The notes: a model not told the origin generated them from the letters alone. A stretch of 64,000 nucleotides of DNA from Halomonas sp. H10-9-1 (GCF_040147005.1 NZ_JAMSHO010000001.1:2418001-2482000), one strand, 5' to 3'; counted from the first letter of the stretch, positions 8,001 to 16,732 are shown. Numbers and translations are program-made.

Positions 8001-8402
8001 ATGCCCTGGAAGATCGACAAGCCCGACGCCGAGTGGCGCGAGCAGTTGACCCCCGAGCAGTACCGCGTCACCCGCGAGAAGGGCACCGAGCCCCCCTTCA
8101 GCGGCGACTACCGGGTCACCGACGAACACGGTATCTACCACTGCGTCTGCTGCAACGCCCCGCTGTTCGAGAATGAGCACAAGTTCGACGCCGGCTGCGG
8201 CTGGCCCAGCTTCGATCGGCCGATGACACCGACCTGCGTCGAGGAGCATGACGACGCCTCCCACGGCATGCGCCGCACCGAGGTCACCTGCTGCCGCTGC
8301 GGCGCCCACCTGGGCCACGTCTTCCCCGACGGCCCCGCCGACACCACCGGCCAGCGCTACTGCATCAACTCCGTGGCGCTGGACTTCCACGCTGGAGAGT
8401 AG
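8001..8402 (+). CDS. msrB: Peptide methionine-R-sulfoxide reductase
   Basis: 133 residues from the ATG at 8001, preceded by AAGGAGAG; longer upstream frames lack a binding site and homology. It repairs methionine-R-sulfoxide in oxidised proteins. The two zinc-binding CxxC pairs are Cys48-Cys51 and Cys97-Cys100, the substrate motif is GCGWPSF (66-71) and the catalytic Cys is Cys121 in RYCINSVAL. Length and motifs are normal for a stand-alone MsrB without an MsrA fusion. No signal peptide, so it is cytoplasmic. The next gene follows after 79 bp and may be co-transcribed. Confidence 0.95.
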   Translation: MPWKIDKPDAEWREQLTPEQYRVTREKGTEPPFSGDYRVTDEHGIYHCVCCNAPLFENEHKFDAGCGWPSFDRPMTPTCVEEHDDASHGMRRTEVTCCRCGAHLGHVFPDGPADTTGQRYCINSVALDFHAGE

Positions 8403-8481
8403 CCATCTTCCCATCCTGCCACGGCCGCGCATCTGCTAAGATGGGCGGCCGTTTTCGTTGGCAGATCAAGAGAGGCCGCCC

Positions 8482-9447
8482 ATGCTCGGCTGGTACCCGG
8501 GACACATGCACAAGGCACGGCGCCAGATCACCGAGGCGCTACCGGAGATCGACGTGGTGATCGAGGTCCTCGACGCCCGCCTGCCCTACTCCAGCGCCAA
8601 CCCCATGCTCGCCGAGTTGACCCGCCACAAGCCGGTACTCAAGATCCTCTCCCGTGCCGACCTGGCCGACCCGCAGCGCACCCGGGAGTGGGTGGCCCAC
8701 TTCGACGCCCAGCCCGACACCCGCGCGCTGGCGGTGACCACTACCCAGGCCCGGGAGCTCAAGCGCATCCCCAGGGTGTGCCACGAGCTGGCCGGGGCGG
8801 TGCGCGCCGACCGCGATGTGCGGGTGATGGTGATGGGCATTCCCAACGTCGGCAAGTCGACCCTGATCAACGGCCTGGCCGGCAAGGCGATCGCCAGGAC
8901 CGGCAACGAGCCCGCGGTGACCAAGCGCCAGCAGAAGGTGCGCATCGGCGGGCGGGTGGCGCTGATCGACACCCCCGGGGTGCTGTGGCCCAAGATCGAG
9001 GACCAGGCCAGCGCCTACCGCCTGGCCGCCAGCGGCGCCATCCGCGACACCGCCATCGACTACGTGGACGTGGCGATGGTCGCCGCCGCCGAGCTGGCGC
9101 GTCGCTATCCCGAGGCGCTCACCGCCCGCTACCGCCTCAAGGCGCTACCGACCTATACGCCCCATCCCGAGGCCGAACGGGTCGAGGCCGACGGTCCGCT
9201 GCGCGTGGACCTGCTGGCCGTGGCCGGCTTCGACGGCCACGCGATACTGGCCGATATCGCCGCCCGGCGCGGCGGCCTGCGCCCCGGCGGCGAGGTGGAC
9301 CTGCACCGCGGCGCCGAGGTGCTGCTGCATGAGCTGCGCGACGGCAAGCTCGGCCGCCTGACCCTGGAGACCCCGGCGGACATCCCGACGGAGCCCGTCA
9401 TCGAGCCGGACGGCACCGGTGACGCCGAACCTCCGCACAACGCATAA
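8482..9447 (+). CDS. ylqF: YlqF/RbgA-type circularly permuted ribosome-assembly GTPase
   Basis: 321 residues from the ATG at 8482, preceded by AGAGG; this gives the family N-terminus MLGWYPGHMHKARRQI. An upstream TTG at 8458 is less likely. The GTPase motifs occur in permuted order: G4 region first (57-60), then P-loop GIPNVGKST (119-127), then DTPG (163-166). Members assist late assembly of the large ribosomal subunit. The G4 motif reads SRAD instead of the usual NKxD, so guanine specificity may be relaxed; this is worth noting but could be lineage-normal. The C-terminal helical domain is present, followed by a short acidic Pro-rich tail. Confidence 0.88.
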   Translation: MLGWYPGHMHKARRQITEALPEIDVVIEVLDARLPYSSANPMLAELTRHKPVLKILSRADLADPQRTREWVAHFDAQPDTRALAVTTTQARELKRIPRVCHELAGAVRADRDVRVMVMGIPNVGKSTLINGLAGKAIARTGNEPAVTKRQQKVRIGGRVALIDTPGVLWPKIEDQASAYRLAASGAIRDTAIDYVDVAMVAAAELARRYPEALTARYRLKALPTYTPHPEAERVEADGPLRVDLLAVAGFDGHAILADIAARRGGLRPGGEVDLHRGAEVLLHELRDGKLGRLTLETPADIPTEPVIEPDGTGDAEPPHNA

Positions 9448-9482
9448 TCCTATCGCCCTCGCCGACCTGGACACCGAACGAC

Positions 9483-10712
9483 ATGGACACCACACCGATC
9501 CGGAAATCGCACAAGCTGCACAACGTCTGCTATGACATCCGCGGCCCGGTGCTCGACCACGCCAAGCGCCTGGAGGAGGAAGGCCAGCGCATCCTCAAGC
9601 TCAACATCGGCAACCCCGCCCCGTTCGGCTTCGAGGCGCCGGAGGAGATCCTCCAGGACGTGATGCGCAACCTGCCGACCGCCCAGGGCTACTGCGACTC
9701 CAAGGGCCTCTACTCGGCACGCAAGGCGATCATGCAGGAGTGCCAGCGCCGCGAGATCCCGGGTGTCGGCATCGAGGACATCTACATCGGCAACGGTGTC
9801 TCCGAGCTGATCGTGATGGCCCTGCAGGCGCTGCTCAACGACGGTGACGAGGTGCTGATCCCGGCCCCCGACTACCCGCTGTGGACCGCCGCCGCCAACC
9901 TCGCCGGCGGCCACGCCGTGCACTACCGCTGCGACGAGCAGGCCGACTGGGCACCGGATCTCGACGATATCCGCGCCAAGGTGACCGCCCATACCCGGGC
10001 GCTCGTCATCATCAACCCCAACAACCCCACCGGCGCCGTCTACCCGCCGGAAGTGGTGCGCGAACTGCTCGAGATCGCCCGCCAACACGACCTGGTGGTG
10101 TTCTCCGACGAGATCTACGACAAGATCCTCTACGACGACGTGGAGCACGTCTCCACCGGCGCCCTGGCCGGCGAGGACCAACTGGTGGTCACCATGAACG
10201 GGCTCTCCAAGAGCTACCGCTGCGCCGGCTTCCGCTCCGGCTGGTTGATCCTCTCCGGCAGCATCGCCAAGCAGCGTGCCGCCGACTTCATCCAGGGGCT
10301 GACCATGCTCGCCTCGATGCGCCTGTGCGCCAACGTACCGGCCCAGCACGCCATCCAGACCGCCCTCGGCGGCTACCAGTCGATCAATGACCTGATCCTG
10401 CCCGGCGGCCGCCTACTGGCCCAGCGCGACATCACCTTTGAAAAGCTCAACGCCATTCCCGGGGTGAGCTGTGTGAAGCCCAAGGGGGCGCTCTACGCCT
10501 TCCCGCGCCTGGATCCCAAGGTGTTCAATATCCAGGACGACCAGCAGATGGTGCTCGACCTGCTGCTCCAGGAGAAGATCCTGCTGGTCCAGGGTACCGC
10601 CTTCAACTGGCCGGAACCCGACCACGTGCGGATTGTGACCCTGCCCTGGGCCGACCAGCTCGGCGATGCACTGGACCGCTTCGCCCGCTTCCTGTCGCGC
10701 TATCGCCAGTAG
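9483..10712 (+). CDS. alaA: Alanine transaminase (AlaA-type class I aminotransferase)
   Basis: 409 residues, close to E. coli AlaA (405). It is a PLP fold type I aminotransferase that makes alanine from pyruvate and glutamate. The PLP lysine is Lys243 in NGLSKSYRCAGFRSGW; the NPNNPTGAVYP, SDEIYDKILYD and C-terminal FNWPEPDHVRIVTLP stretches are conserved. The N-terminus KSHKLHNVCYDIRGPVLDHA is diagnostic for AlaA/YfbQ rather than aspartate aminotransferases. The gene starts 35 bp after ylqF in the same direction. A GC-rich palindrome (10724-10743) after the stop could be a weak terminator. Confidence 0.92.
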   Translation: MDTTPIRKSHKLHNVCYDIRGPVLDHAKRLEEEGQRILKLNIGNPAPFGFEAPEEILQDVMRNLPTAQGYCDSKGLYSARKAIMQECQRREIPGVGIEDIYIGNGVSELIVMALQALLNDGDEVLIPAPDYPLWTAAANLAGGHAVHYRCDEQADWAPDLDDIRAKVTAHTRALVIINPNNPTGAVYPPEVVRELLEIARQHDLVVFSDEIYDKILYDDVEHVSTGALAGEDQLVVTMNGLSKSYRCAGFRSGWLILSGSIAKQRAADFIQGLTMLASMRLCANVPAQHAIQTALGGYQSINDLILPGGRLLAQRDITFEKLNAIPGVSCVKPKGALYAFPRLDPKVFNIQDDQQMVLDLLLQEKILLVQGTAFNWPEPDHVRIVTLPWADQLGDALDRFARFLSRYRQ

Positions 10713-10835
10713 CGCCTCACGGGCCGGGCAAGCCCGGGGCTTGAAACCCTCGCCGCCCGGCCGTATCTAAGCAACAGCTTGTGCATGCCGCCCGCCGGGT
10801 GGCACCCTTTCGATGATCGATGGAGACCCACCGAC

Positions 10836-11741
10836 ATGATGCGAATCCTGCTCTTCCTGGCCACCAACCTGGCGGTACTGCTGGTGGCCAGCATCACCCT
10901 GCGCCTGCTGGGCGTGGAGGGCTACCTCAGCGACCAGGGGATCAACTTCCAGAGCCTGCTGATCTTCTGCTTCATCTTCGGCATGGCCGGCTCGATGGTC
11001 TCGCTGTTCATCTCCAAGTGGATGGCCAAGCGCAGCACCGGCACCGTGGTGATCGAGACGCCATCGAATGCCACCGAGCAATGGCTGGTGGACACCGTGG
11101 CGGAACTGGCCCGGGATGCCGGCATCAAGACCCCGGAGGTCGGCATCTTCCCGGCCCAGCAGTCCAACGCCTTCGCCACCGGCTGGAACAAGGATGACGC
11201 CCTGGTGGCGGTCTCCGCCGGCCTGCTCAACCGCATGCGTCCGGAGGAGGTACGCGCGGTGCTGGCCCACGAGATCGGCCACGTGGCCAACGGCGACATG
11301 GTCACCCTGGCGCTGATCCAGGGCGTGGTGAACACCTTCGTGATGTTCTTCGCCCGAGTGATCGCCCATCTGATCGACGGCTTCCTGAAGAGCCGCAGCG
11401 ACGGTGAGGGCGGCCTGGGCTTCATGGGCTACTTCGCGGTGGTCATGGTGGCCGAGGTCGTGTTCGGTATCGCTGCCTCCGCCATCGTCGCCTGGTTCTC
11501 GCGTTTCCGCGAGTATCGCGCCGACGCCGCCGGGGCCAAGCTCGCCGGCTCCGGGGCCATGATCAATGCCCTCACCCGCCTCAAGGGCGAGACCGAACTG
11601 CCCGACCAGATGCCCGACACCCTGCGTGCCATGGCCATCACCAAGGGACAGACGCGTTCATTGGTGGAGCGCCTGTTCGCCAGCCACCCGCCGCTGGATG
11701 ATCGCATCCGCGCCCTCAAGGAAGCGGCCTACCGGCAGTAG
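10836..11741 (+). CDS. htpX: Membrane zinc protease HtpX
   Basis: 301 residues from the first ATG of the ATGATG pair at 10836, with GGAGA 10 bp upstream; a longer frame from 10779 has no support. HtpX is an M48 inner-membrane metalloprotease that degrades misfolded membrane proteins. Two N-terminal membrane segments (about 4-22 and 38-58) precede the zinc site HEIGH (145-149); two further hydrophobic segments follow ([18 protein letters not shown] and nearby), then EYRADAAG with the third zinc ligand. All catalytic residues are present. No CpxR box is obvious upstream. Confidence 0.95.
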   Translation: MMRILLFLATNLAVLLVASITLRLLGVEGYLSDQGINFQSLLIFCFIFGMAGSMVSLFISKWMAKRSTGTVVIETPSNATEQWLVDTVAELARDAGIKTPEVGIFPAQQSNAFATGWNKDDALVAVSAGLLNRMRPEEVRAVLAHEIGHVANGDMVTLALIQGVVNTFVMFFARVIAHLIDGFLKSRSDGEGGLGFMGYFAVVMVAEVVFGIAASAIVAWFSRFREYRADAAGAKLAGSGAMINALTRLKGETELPDQMPDTLRAMAITKGQTRSLVERLFASHPPLDDRIRALKEAAYRQ

Positions 11742-11760
11742 GCAGGCGGCATCACGACGC

Positions 11761-11799
11761 CAACGCAGCGGGCCCGCCAATGGCGGGCCCGCTGCGTTG
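11761..11799. terminator. Perfect 18-bp hairpin between htpX and pdxB
   Basis: CAACGCAGCGGGCCCGCC pairs exactly with the downstream copy around AAT. It lies between convergent genes. No U-tract follows on the plus strand. Confidence 0.8.
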
Positions 11800-11809
11800 T
11801 GTTCAGCGA

Positions 11810-11854
11810 GTCTTCGCCACTCAAGTCTTCGCAACTCTAGCCTTCGCCACTCAG
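11810..11854. repeat. Three tandem 15-bp repeats overlapping the pdxB stop codon
   Basis: Units at 11810-11824, 11825-11839 and 11840-11854 read GTCTTCGCCACTCAA, GTCTTCGCAACTCTA and GCCTTCGCCACTCAG. On the pdxB strand each unit is five codons and begins at the stop codon (TGA GTG GCG AAG ...), so the pdxB stop itself belongs to the repeat. Confidence 0.85.
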
Positions 11855-13038
11855 GGGGGGGACGTGACCCGCAACCCCGCCCCCGCCAGCAAGGCAGCGA
11901 GCGTCTCGTCCGGCTCCGTCAGCGCCACCTCCAGGGTCGAGAACTCCCGGCGCAGCGGATAGGCCGCTCGGCAGGCATCGAAGCCGGCGGCCATGCCCTG
12001 GCGGCGACTCTCGCGGTGCAGGGCATCGTGGTCGCGGCGCGGGTCGTAGACGGCGCGCATGGCCAGGCGCAGCACCTCCTCCTGCCCGAGCCCATCGCCA
12101 AGCGTGAGGGAGCGCAGCGGGGGCGTCGGCAGCAGTTCGTCGAGGGTGAGCCGGCACGGCAGGCCAAACGCCCGGCATAACGCCCGGGTGACCTGGTAAG
12201 TGCCGCGCAGCTTGCCGTCGAGGCTATAGCCGGCGATATGCGGGGTGGCGAGTTCGACCAGGTCACGCAGCGCCGCGTCGATGCCGGGCTCATCCTCCCA
12301 GACGTCGAGAATAGCGTTGATATCACCCTGCCCCGCCAGGCGCGCACGCAGTGCTTGGCCATCGAGGCAGTCACCGCGTCCGGCATTGAGCAGCACCGTC
12401 CCCGGCGCCAGGGTGGCGATGCGCTCGGCATCGAGCAGGTGATGGGTGGCATGGGGGCCCTCGCGCACCAGGGGGGTGTGCAGGCAGAGCACATCGCACT
12501 CGTCGATCAGCGTATCCAGGTCCACGAAACCGGCCAGGGCTCCTCCCGGGGAGCCTCCCGCCTCACCCCTTTCTGCCTCGACCCTGGGCGGGTCGCAGGC
12601 CAGCCAGTCGATGCCCATGGCCGAGAGGCGGCGCAGCAGCCGCCCGCCCACGTTGCCGGCGCCGACCACCCCCACGCGGCGCTCGGCGAGCCGCCAGCCC
12701 TGGCGCTCGGCGAGGGCCGAGAGGCTCACCAGCACATAGTCGACCACCGCCTCGGCGTTACAGCCCGGGGCGCTGGAGAAGGCGATGCCGCGCTCGGCCA
12801 GCAGCGCACTATCCACATGGTCGGTGCCGATGGTGCAGGTGCCCACGAAGCGCAGCCGTCGCGCCTCGGCGAGCAGCGCCGCATCGACCCGGGTGATCGA
12901 GCGCACCACCAGGACATCGATATCGCTCAGGTCGGCGGCGGTGATCTCCCGCCCCGGCCGGCGGATCAACTCGCCCAACGAACCGAAGCAAGCCTCGGCG
13001 GCGGGGACATTGGTATCGACGAGGATTCGCAGGCTCAC
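11851..13038 (-). CDS. pdxB: Erythronate-4-phosphate dehydrogenase
   Basis: 395 residues from a GTG start; the family N-terminus MSLRILVDTNVPAAEACF fits. PdxB oxidises 4-phospho-erythronate with NAD in the second step of DXP-dependent pyridoxal phosphate synthesis. It is a D-2-hydroxyacid dehydrogenase: Rossmann motif VGVVGAGNVGGRL, substrate Arg in LNAGRGDCLDG, Glu in DVWEDEPGID and catalytic His in LATPHIAGYSLDGK. The C-terminal DUF3410 dimerisation domain is present, giving normal length. A 15-bp tandem repeat overlaps the stop. The start region abuts the -35 box of the divergent WGR gene promoter, so the two genes have overlapping control regions. Confidence 0.95.
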   Translation of the reverse strand: MSLRILVDTNVPAAEACFGSLGELIRRPGREITAADLSDIDVLVVRSITRVDAALLAEARRLRFVGTCTIGTDHVDSALLAERGIAFSSAPGCNAEAVVDYVLVSLSALAERQGWRLAERRVGVVGAGNVGGRLLRRLSAMGIDWLACDPPRVEAERGEAGGSPGGALAGFVDLDTLIDECDVLCLHTPLVREGPHATHHLLDAERIATLAPGTVLLNAGRGDCLDGQALRARLAGQGDINAILDVWEDEPGIDAALRDLVELATPHIAGYSLDGKLRGTYQVTRALCRAFGLPCRLTLDELLPTPPLRSLTLGDGLGQEEVLRLAMRAVYDPRRDHDALHRESRRQGMAAGFDACRAAYPLRREFSTLEVALTEPDETLAALLAGAGLRVTSPP

Positions 13039-13066
13039 TTGTTCCCATGTCTCAGGTGATTACAAT
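13039..13066 (+). promoter_or_regulatory. Sigma70-type promoter for the WGR gene
   Basis: TTGTTC (13039-13044), 16-bp spacer, TACAAT (13061-13066). It is followed by a hairpin in the 5' leader, ACTCCCCCGT/ACGGGGAGT (13082-13104), and a CAGGAG ribosome binding site. Confidence 0.55.
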
Positions 13067-13125
13067 ACGCACCACCCTACCACTCCCCCGTTGCCACGGG
13101 GAGTCTCTGTGCCTCAGGAGCCTCG

Positions 13126-13404
13126 ATGATCATTCGCTGGGAAACCGATCATGACTATGTGCTGGTGCATATCCACCAGGACATGTTTGGCGACTGGATA
13201 TTCAGCCGCGCCTGGGGCCAGATCGGCACCCAGTTCGGCGGCCTCAAGCACCAGCTGGCCGACGAACGCGACCAGGCGATGATGTGGCTGGCCGACGAGG
13301 CCACCATCCAGGCCTCCCGCGGCTTTCGCAAGGTGCTGGAAGTGGAGGACCACAGTCCCGAGGGTCGCGAGGCGGTCAGCCAGCTGTCGCTGCTCGAGCC
13401 GTAA
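13126..13404 (+). CDS. Stand-alone WGR-domain protein
   Basis: 92 residues, starting after CAGGAG. The protein is essentially one WGR domain: RWETDHDYVLVHIHQD, then FSRAWGQIGTQFGGLKHQ carrying the WG[RQ]-IGT signature, and the closing aromatic motif SRGFRKVLEVE. WGR domains are best known from PARP1 and MolR-type proteins, where they bind DNA ends or nucleic acid; single-domain bacterial forms are uncharacterised. Here Arg of the signature is replaced by Gln (WGQ). It is divergent from pdxB, has its own promoter and ends in the repeat-containing gap before the glutaredoxin gene. Function unknown. Confidence 0.75.
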   Translation: MIIRWETDHDYVLVHIHQDMFGDWIFSRAWGQIGTQFGGLKHQLADERDQAMMWLADEATIQASRGFRKVLEVEDHSPEGREAVSQLSLLEP

Positions 13405-13427
13405 GGAGCAAGGGGCAAGCCAGGCAG

Positions 13428-13595
13428 GGCTATCGTAGTTACCGAACCAAGGGGCGCTGGGGATAAGCCGAAGAGGAGGTCCGAGGACCAGGGACGGCCG
13501 AGGTAGCGTACAGGGAGGTATTTACAGCGCCTCCTCGTAGGCTTATCGCCAGATCAGCCCCGAGCTATCGAGCAGCCAGGCTATCTGCGATAGCC
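13428..13595 (-). repeat. Composite palindromic repeat, copy A
   Basis: Outer arms GGCTATCGTAG (13428-13438) and CTGCGATAGCC (13585-13595) are inverted. Inside, arms at 13459-13477 and 13532-13550 pair at 16 of 19 positions and enclose a 54-bp core (13478-13531) identical, in reverse orientation, to copy B at 34430-34483. It fills most of the 279-bp gap between the convergent WGR and glutaredoxin-like genes. The rest of the gap shows no gene. The right outer arm also forms a local hairpin (CCAGGCTATC-TGC-GATAGCCCTGG) that could act as terminator. Confidence 0.85.
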
Positions 13596-13683
13596 CTGGC
13601 AAGTCAGGGTACTCATCAATGTGTTGAATATATTGGGATTCCTGGTCCCTTGCTCCGCGAAATTCGTTACTGGCCGAAGGCCA

Positions 13684-14046
13684 TCAGCCCAGATAGCGTC
13701 TTCCATGGCGGATCACCGCGGCACTGGCCTCGCCATCACTAACCTCACTGTCCTTGTCCTCCTCGCTGAGCCGGCACTGAATCTGCTGCCAGGCCTTATC
13801 ATTCAGCCAGCCACGCGCCTCGAGCCAGGCGGCCAGGCGCTCGGGTTCGAAGCCGCGGTCGAGCTCTCTGCCCGCGGCATCCATCAGCACCGGGATGCGC
13901 ACCCCGTAACGCGCCATCAAGGCGTCATCCTCGCTGATCTCGATCCTCTCGAGGGTCACCGGCGCGTTTCCAAGCCGCGCCAGCAGGCCTTCCAGCTGCT
14001 GGCAGAGGTGGCAGCCCAGGGTGGTATAGAGGGTCAGCCGAATCAT
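13684..14046 (-). CDS. Glutaredoxin-like (DUF836) thioredoxin-fold protein
   Basis: 120 residues starting MIRLTLYTTLGCHLCQQLEGLL. The CHLC at residues 12-15 is a redox CxxC motif in the position used by glutaredoxins, followed by the cis-Pro segment RIPVLMD. After about residue 75 there is a short extension (WLEARGWLNDK and an acidic tail) not part of the fold. The ATG overlaps the stop of rlmKL by four bases (ATGA), so it is translationally coupled to it. The substrate is unknown; the same gene next to rlmKL may point to a role in translation, but this is inference. Confidence 0.82.
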   Translation of the reverse strand: MIRLTLYTTLGCHLCQQLEGLLARLGNAPVTLERIEISEDDALMARYGVRIPVLMDAAGRELDRGFEPERLAAWLEARGWLNDKAWQQIQCRLSEEDKDSEVSDGEASAAVIRHGRRYLG

Positions 14047-16244
14047 GCATCGCTCCCTTCTCGAGGCTCCCGATGGCAGATCAGGAACACATGGTGCAGG
14101 TCGGGCTTCCTTGAAAAATCCGGGTCGAAGGTCCGCGCTGAGATCTCCTCTACGGCATAGTGATCCGCCAGGTCGACATCCAGCGTGAAGCGTCGCTGGT
14201 TGTTGGAGAACACCAGGGTGCCGCCGGGGGCCAGGCGCGCCATGGCCAGGCGCACCAGCCGGCCGTGGTCGCGCTGGATGTCCAGGGTGTCCTTCATCTT
14301 CTTCGAGTTGGAGAAGGTCGGCGGGTCCATGAAGATCAGGTCGAACTCGGCGCGGGCACTCTGCAGCCAGCGCAGGCAGTCACTGCGCACCACGCGGTGC
14401 CGCTCGGGGTCGAGGCGGTTGAGGGCGAAGTTGTCCAGGGCCCACTGCAGGTAGGTATTGGAGAGGTCGACGCTGACGCTCTCCACCGCCCCTCCCGCAT
14501 CGCCGCGGCCCAGGGCCGCCTGCACGGTGGCCGCCCCGGTATAGCAGAACAGGTTGAGGAAGCGCTTGCCCGCGGCCATCTCACCGAGCATCCGGCGCAC
14601 CGGGCGGTGGTCGAGAAAGAGCCCGGTGTCCAGATAGTCGCGCAGGTTGACCCACAGCCTGGCCGGCCCCTCGTGCACCTCGAAGCGCTCGCCGGTGGCG
14701 GCCTGCTTCTGGTACTGGTCCCGCCCGCTCTGGCGCTGGCGTCGCTTGACCACGACCCGCACCGGGTCCACCTCGAGCACCTCGGGGATCACCGCCAGCG
14801 CCTCGAAGAGCCGCTTCTGGGCGTGACCGGCATCCACCGACTTCGGAGCCGCGTACTCCTGCACATGCACCCAGCCGGCGTAGACGTCCACCGCCATCGA
14901 ATACTCCGGCATGTCGGCATCATAGAGGCGGTAGCAGCTCTCGCCGCTCTTCTTGAGCCACTTCTTCAGTCGCTTGCGGTTCTTCTCCAGCCGGTTGGCG
15001 AACATCTGTGCCCCCTCCGAGCGTGACGGCCGAGCGGCCGGCGCGTCGTCCTCCGGCTCAGGTACCGCCATCAGCAGCAGCTTCGTCTCCAGGGGGCCGT
15101 TGCGCAGCGCGTACTGCTTGTGGGCCCGCAGGCCGATGCGGTGGCCGAGGTCGGGATTACCGGTGAATACCGCCAGGCGCCAGCCTGGGAAGGCGGTGCG
15201 CACTCGCTCGCCCAGGCGGGCATAGAGGGTGACCAGCTCCGGCAATTCGCCGAGGCGCTCGCCGTAGGGCGGGTTGGTGATCACCAGGCCCGGCGGCGCC
15301 TCAGCGAGACCCAGGGGGCGTACCAGCCCCGCCAGCCCCGCCCCCTGGAGCTCGATCAGTGCCGGGATGCCGGCGCGCATGGCGTTGGCCTTGGCCGCGG
15401 CAAGCGCCGCCGGGCTCTGGTCGAAGCCAAAGAGGCGTGAGCGGCAGCGCTTGCGGCCGATGCTGGCCCGCGCCTCGGCCTCGCGCCTGAGCTCACGCCA
15501 GGCCGCCTCGTCGTGCCCCGCCCAGCCGTGGAAGCCGAAGCGCTCCCGGGCCAGGTTGGGCGCCATGTCGGCGGCCATCAGTGCCGCCTCGATCAGCAGG
15601 GTCCCGGCACCACACAGCGGGTCCACCAGCGGCGCGCCCTGGCGTGCCAGCTCGGGCCAGCCGGCACGCAACAGCAGGGCCGCGGCCAGGTTCTCCTTGA
15701 GCGGCGCATGCCCCACGTCGCGACGATAGCCGCGACGGTGCAGGCTCTCGCCGGAGAAATCGATCCCCACCACCAGGCGACCGCGATGAAGGTTGGCGTA
15801 GAGGCGCAGGTCGGGCTGCTTGAGTTCCACCATGGGACGCGGCAACCCCCTGCCCTGCAGGCGATCCACCACGCCGTCCTTGACCGTCTGGGCGCCGAAG
15901 CGGGTATGGCGTATCTCCTCGCTACGACCGTGGAAGTCCACCGCCAGGCTGGCGGCGAGCGCCAGGTGCTGCTCCCAGGGTATGGCGGCCACCGCCTCCC
16001 GCAACTGCGCGGGAGTGCTCACGCTCTGCTCGCGGGTCAAGCACAGGATGACCCGGTTGGCCAGGCGCGACCACAGGCAGAGCCGATAGGCCGTGGCCAG
16101 GTCGGCCCGGGCATTCACCGCCCCCACGGTGCTCTTGCCGGGCGTGGCGCCAAGGGCTGACAGCTCCTCGGCCAGCAGCTCCTCGAGGCCGCGGGGACAG
16201 GTCACCAACAGATCGAGGGCGGACGTGGATAGGGTCGGATTCAT
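14043..16244 (-). CDS. rlmKL: Bifunctional 23S rRNA guanine methyltransferase RlmKL
   Basis: 733 residues from the ATG at 16244 (GGTGA upstream); a TTG two codons earlier is possible. The N-terminal half has a THUMP RNA-binding domain and an N2-guanine methyltransferase domain with motif VITNPPYGERLGE (modifies G2445, RlmL activity). The C-terminal half is a second SAM domain with FCYTGAATVQAALG and IFMDPPTFSNSKK (7-methylation of G2069, RlmK activity). The fused arrangement and length match gammaproteobacterial RlmKL (about 700). It heads a two-gene unit with the glutaredoxin-like gene and is divergent from rmf. Confidence 0.95.
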   Translation of the reverse strand: MNPTLSTSALDLLVTCPRGLEELLAEELSALGATPGKSTVGAVNARADLATAYRLCLWSRLANRVILCLTREQSVSTPAQLREAVAAIPWEQHLALAASLAVDFHGRSEEIRHTRFGAQTVKDGVVDRLQGRGLPRPMVELKQPDLRLYANLHRGRLVVGIDFSGESLHRRGYRRDVGHAPLKENLAAALLLRAGWPELARQGAPLVDPLCGAGTLLIEAALMAADMAPNLARERFGFHGWAGHDEAAWRELRREAEARASIGRKRCRSRLFGFDQSPAALAAAKANAMRAGIPALIELQGAGLAGLVRPLGLAEAPPGLVITNPPYGERLGELPELVTLYARLGERVRTAFPGWRLAVFTGNPDLGHRIGLRAHKQYALRNGPLETKLLLMAVPEPEDDAPAARPSRSEGAQMFANRLEKNRKRLKKWLKKSGESCYRLYDADMPEYSMAVDVYAGWVHVQEYAAPKSVDAGHAQKRLFEALAVIPEVLEVDPVRVVVKRRQRQSGRDQYQKQAATGERFEVHEGPARLWVNLRDYLDTGLFLDHRPVRRMLGEMAAGKRFLNLFCYTGAATVQAALGRGDAGGAVESVSVDLSNTYLQWALDNFALNRLDPERHRVVRSDCLRWLQSARAEFDLIFMDPPTFSNSKKMKDTLDIQRDHGRLVRLAMARLAPGGTLVFSNNQRRFTLDVDLADHYAVEEISARTFDPDFSRKPDLHHVFLICHREPREGSDA

Positions 16245-16415
16245 CGGCAATCACCGCGGGGGAAGTAGGGTAAATGTGTGCCATGTCAGGCAAGTGAACG
16301 AGCTGTTACAAATCGATGGTCGACAACCCGGATCGAGATGGGCTATCAATAGGGCAGTAGCTACTAAGAACACGCATGCGTTTCCTGTCATCGGGTCTGC
16401 CCTTTCCAGATACTG

Positions 16416-16442
16416 GGCCCGAGGCACGTTACGGCTCGGGCC
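16416..16442 (+). other. Hairpin in the rmf leader
   Basis: GGCCCGAG and CTCGGGCC pair around an 11-base loop, ending 47 bp before the rmf start. The 245-bp region between rlmKL and rmf otherwise shows no gene. The hairpin may lie in the 5' untranslated part of the rmf transcript. Confidence 0.45.
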
Positions 16443-16488
16443 GCTTCACTCTCCGAGCCAGTCAGATACCTTATCAAGAGGTAGTCCA

Positions 16489-16695
16489 ATGAAACGACAG
16501 AAACGTGATCGCTTCCAGCGTGCCTATACGCATGGCTACAAGGCAGGTGTCTCAGGTCGCTCCCGCGATGAGTGTCCCAGCCAGGACATCAATCTTCGCG
16601 AATACTGGATGAGCGGTTGGCGTGAAGGTCGTGGGGATCATTGGGCCGGCATGACCGGTGTCTCCGGCATTCACAAGAACCCCATGGTGGTGTGA
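16489..16695 (+). CDS. rmf: Ribosome modulation factor
   Basis: 68 residues from the ATG at 16489 with AAGAGG 8 bp upstream. The MKRQKRDRFQRAYTHGYKAG start and the GRSRDECP and GWREGR segments are the family hallmark. RMF binds 70S ribosomes in stationary phase and drives formation of inactive 100S dimers. The protein is about 13 residues longer than E. coli RMF (55), with a C-terminal extension GVSGIHKNPMVV. The neighbours rlmKL and pyrD are also its neighbours in pseudomonads, as I recall. It is followed directly by a terminator, so it is monocistronic. Confidence 0.95.
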   Translation: MKRQKRDRFQRAYTHGYKAGVSGRSRDECPSQDINLREYWMSGWREGRGDHWAGMTGVSGIHKNPMVV

Positions 16696-16732
16696 ACCCG
16701 CAACCCAATCCTACCGAGGTTCACGCCTCCTC

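Noticed and set aside
10724..10743. Terminator between alaA and htpX
   Set aside because: The GC palindrome has almost no loop and no U-tract, so it was only mentioned with alaA and not called.
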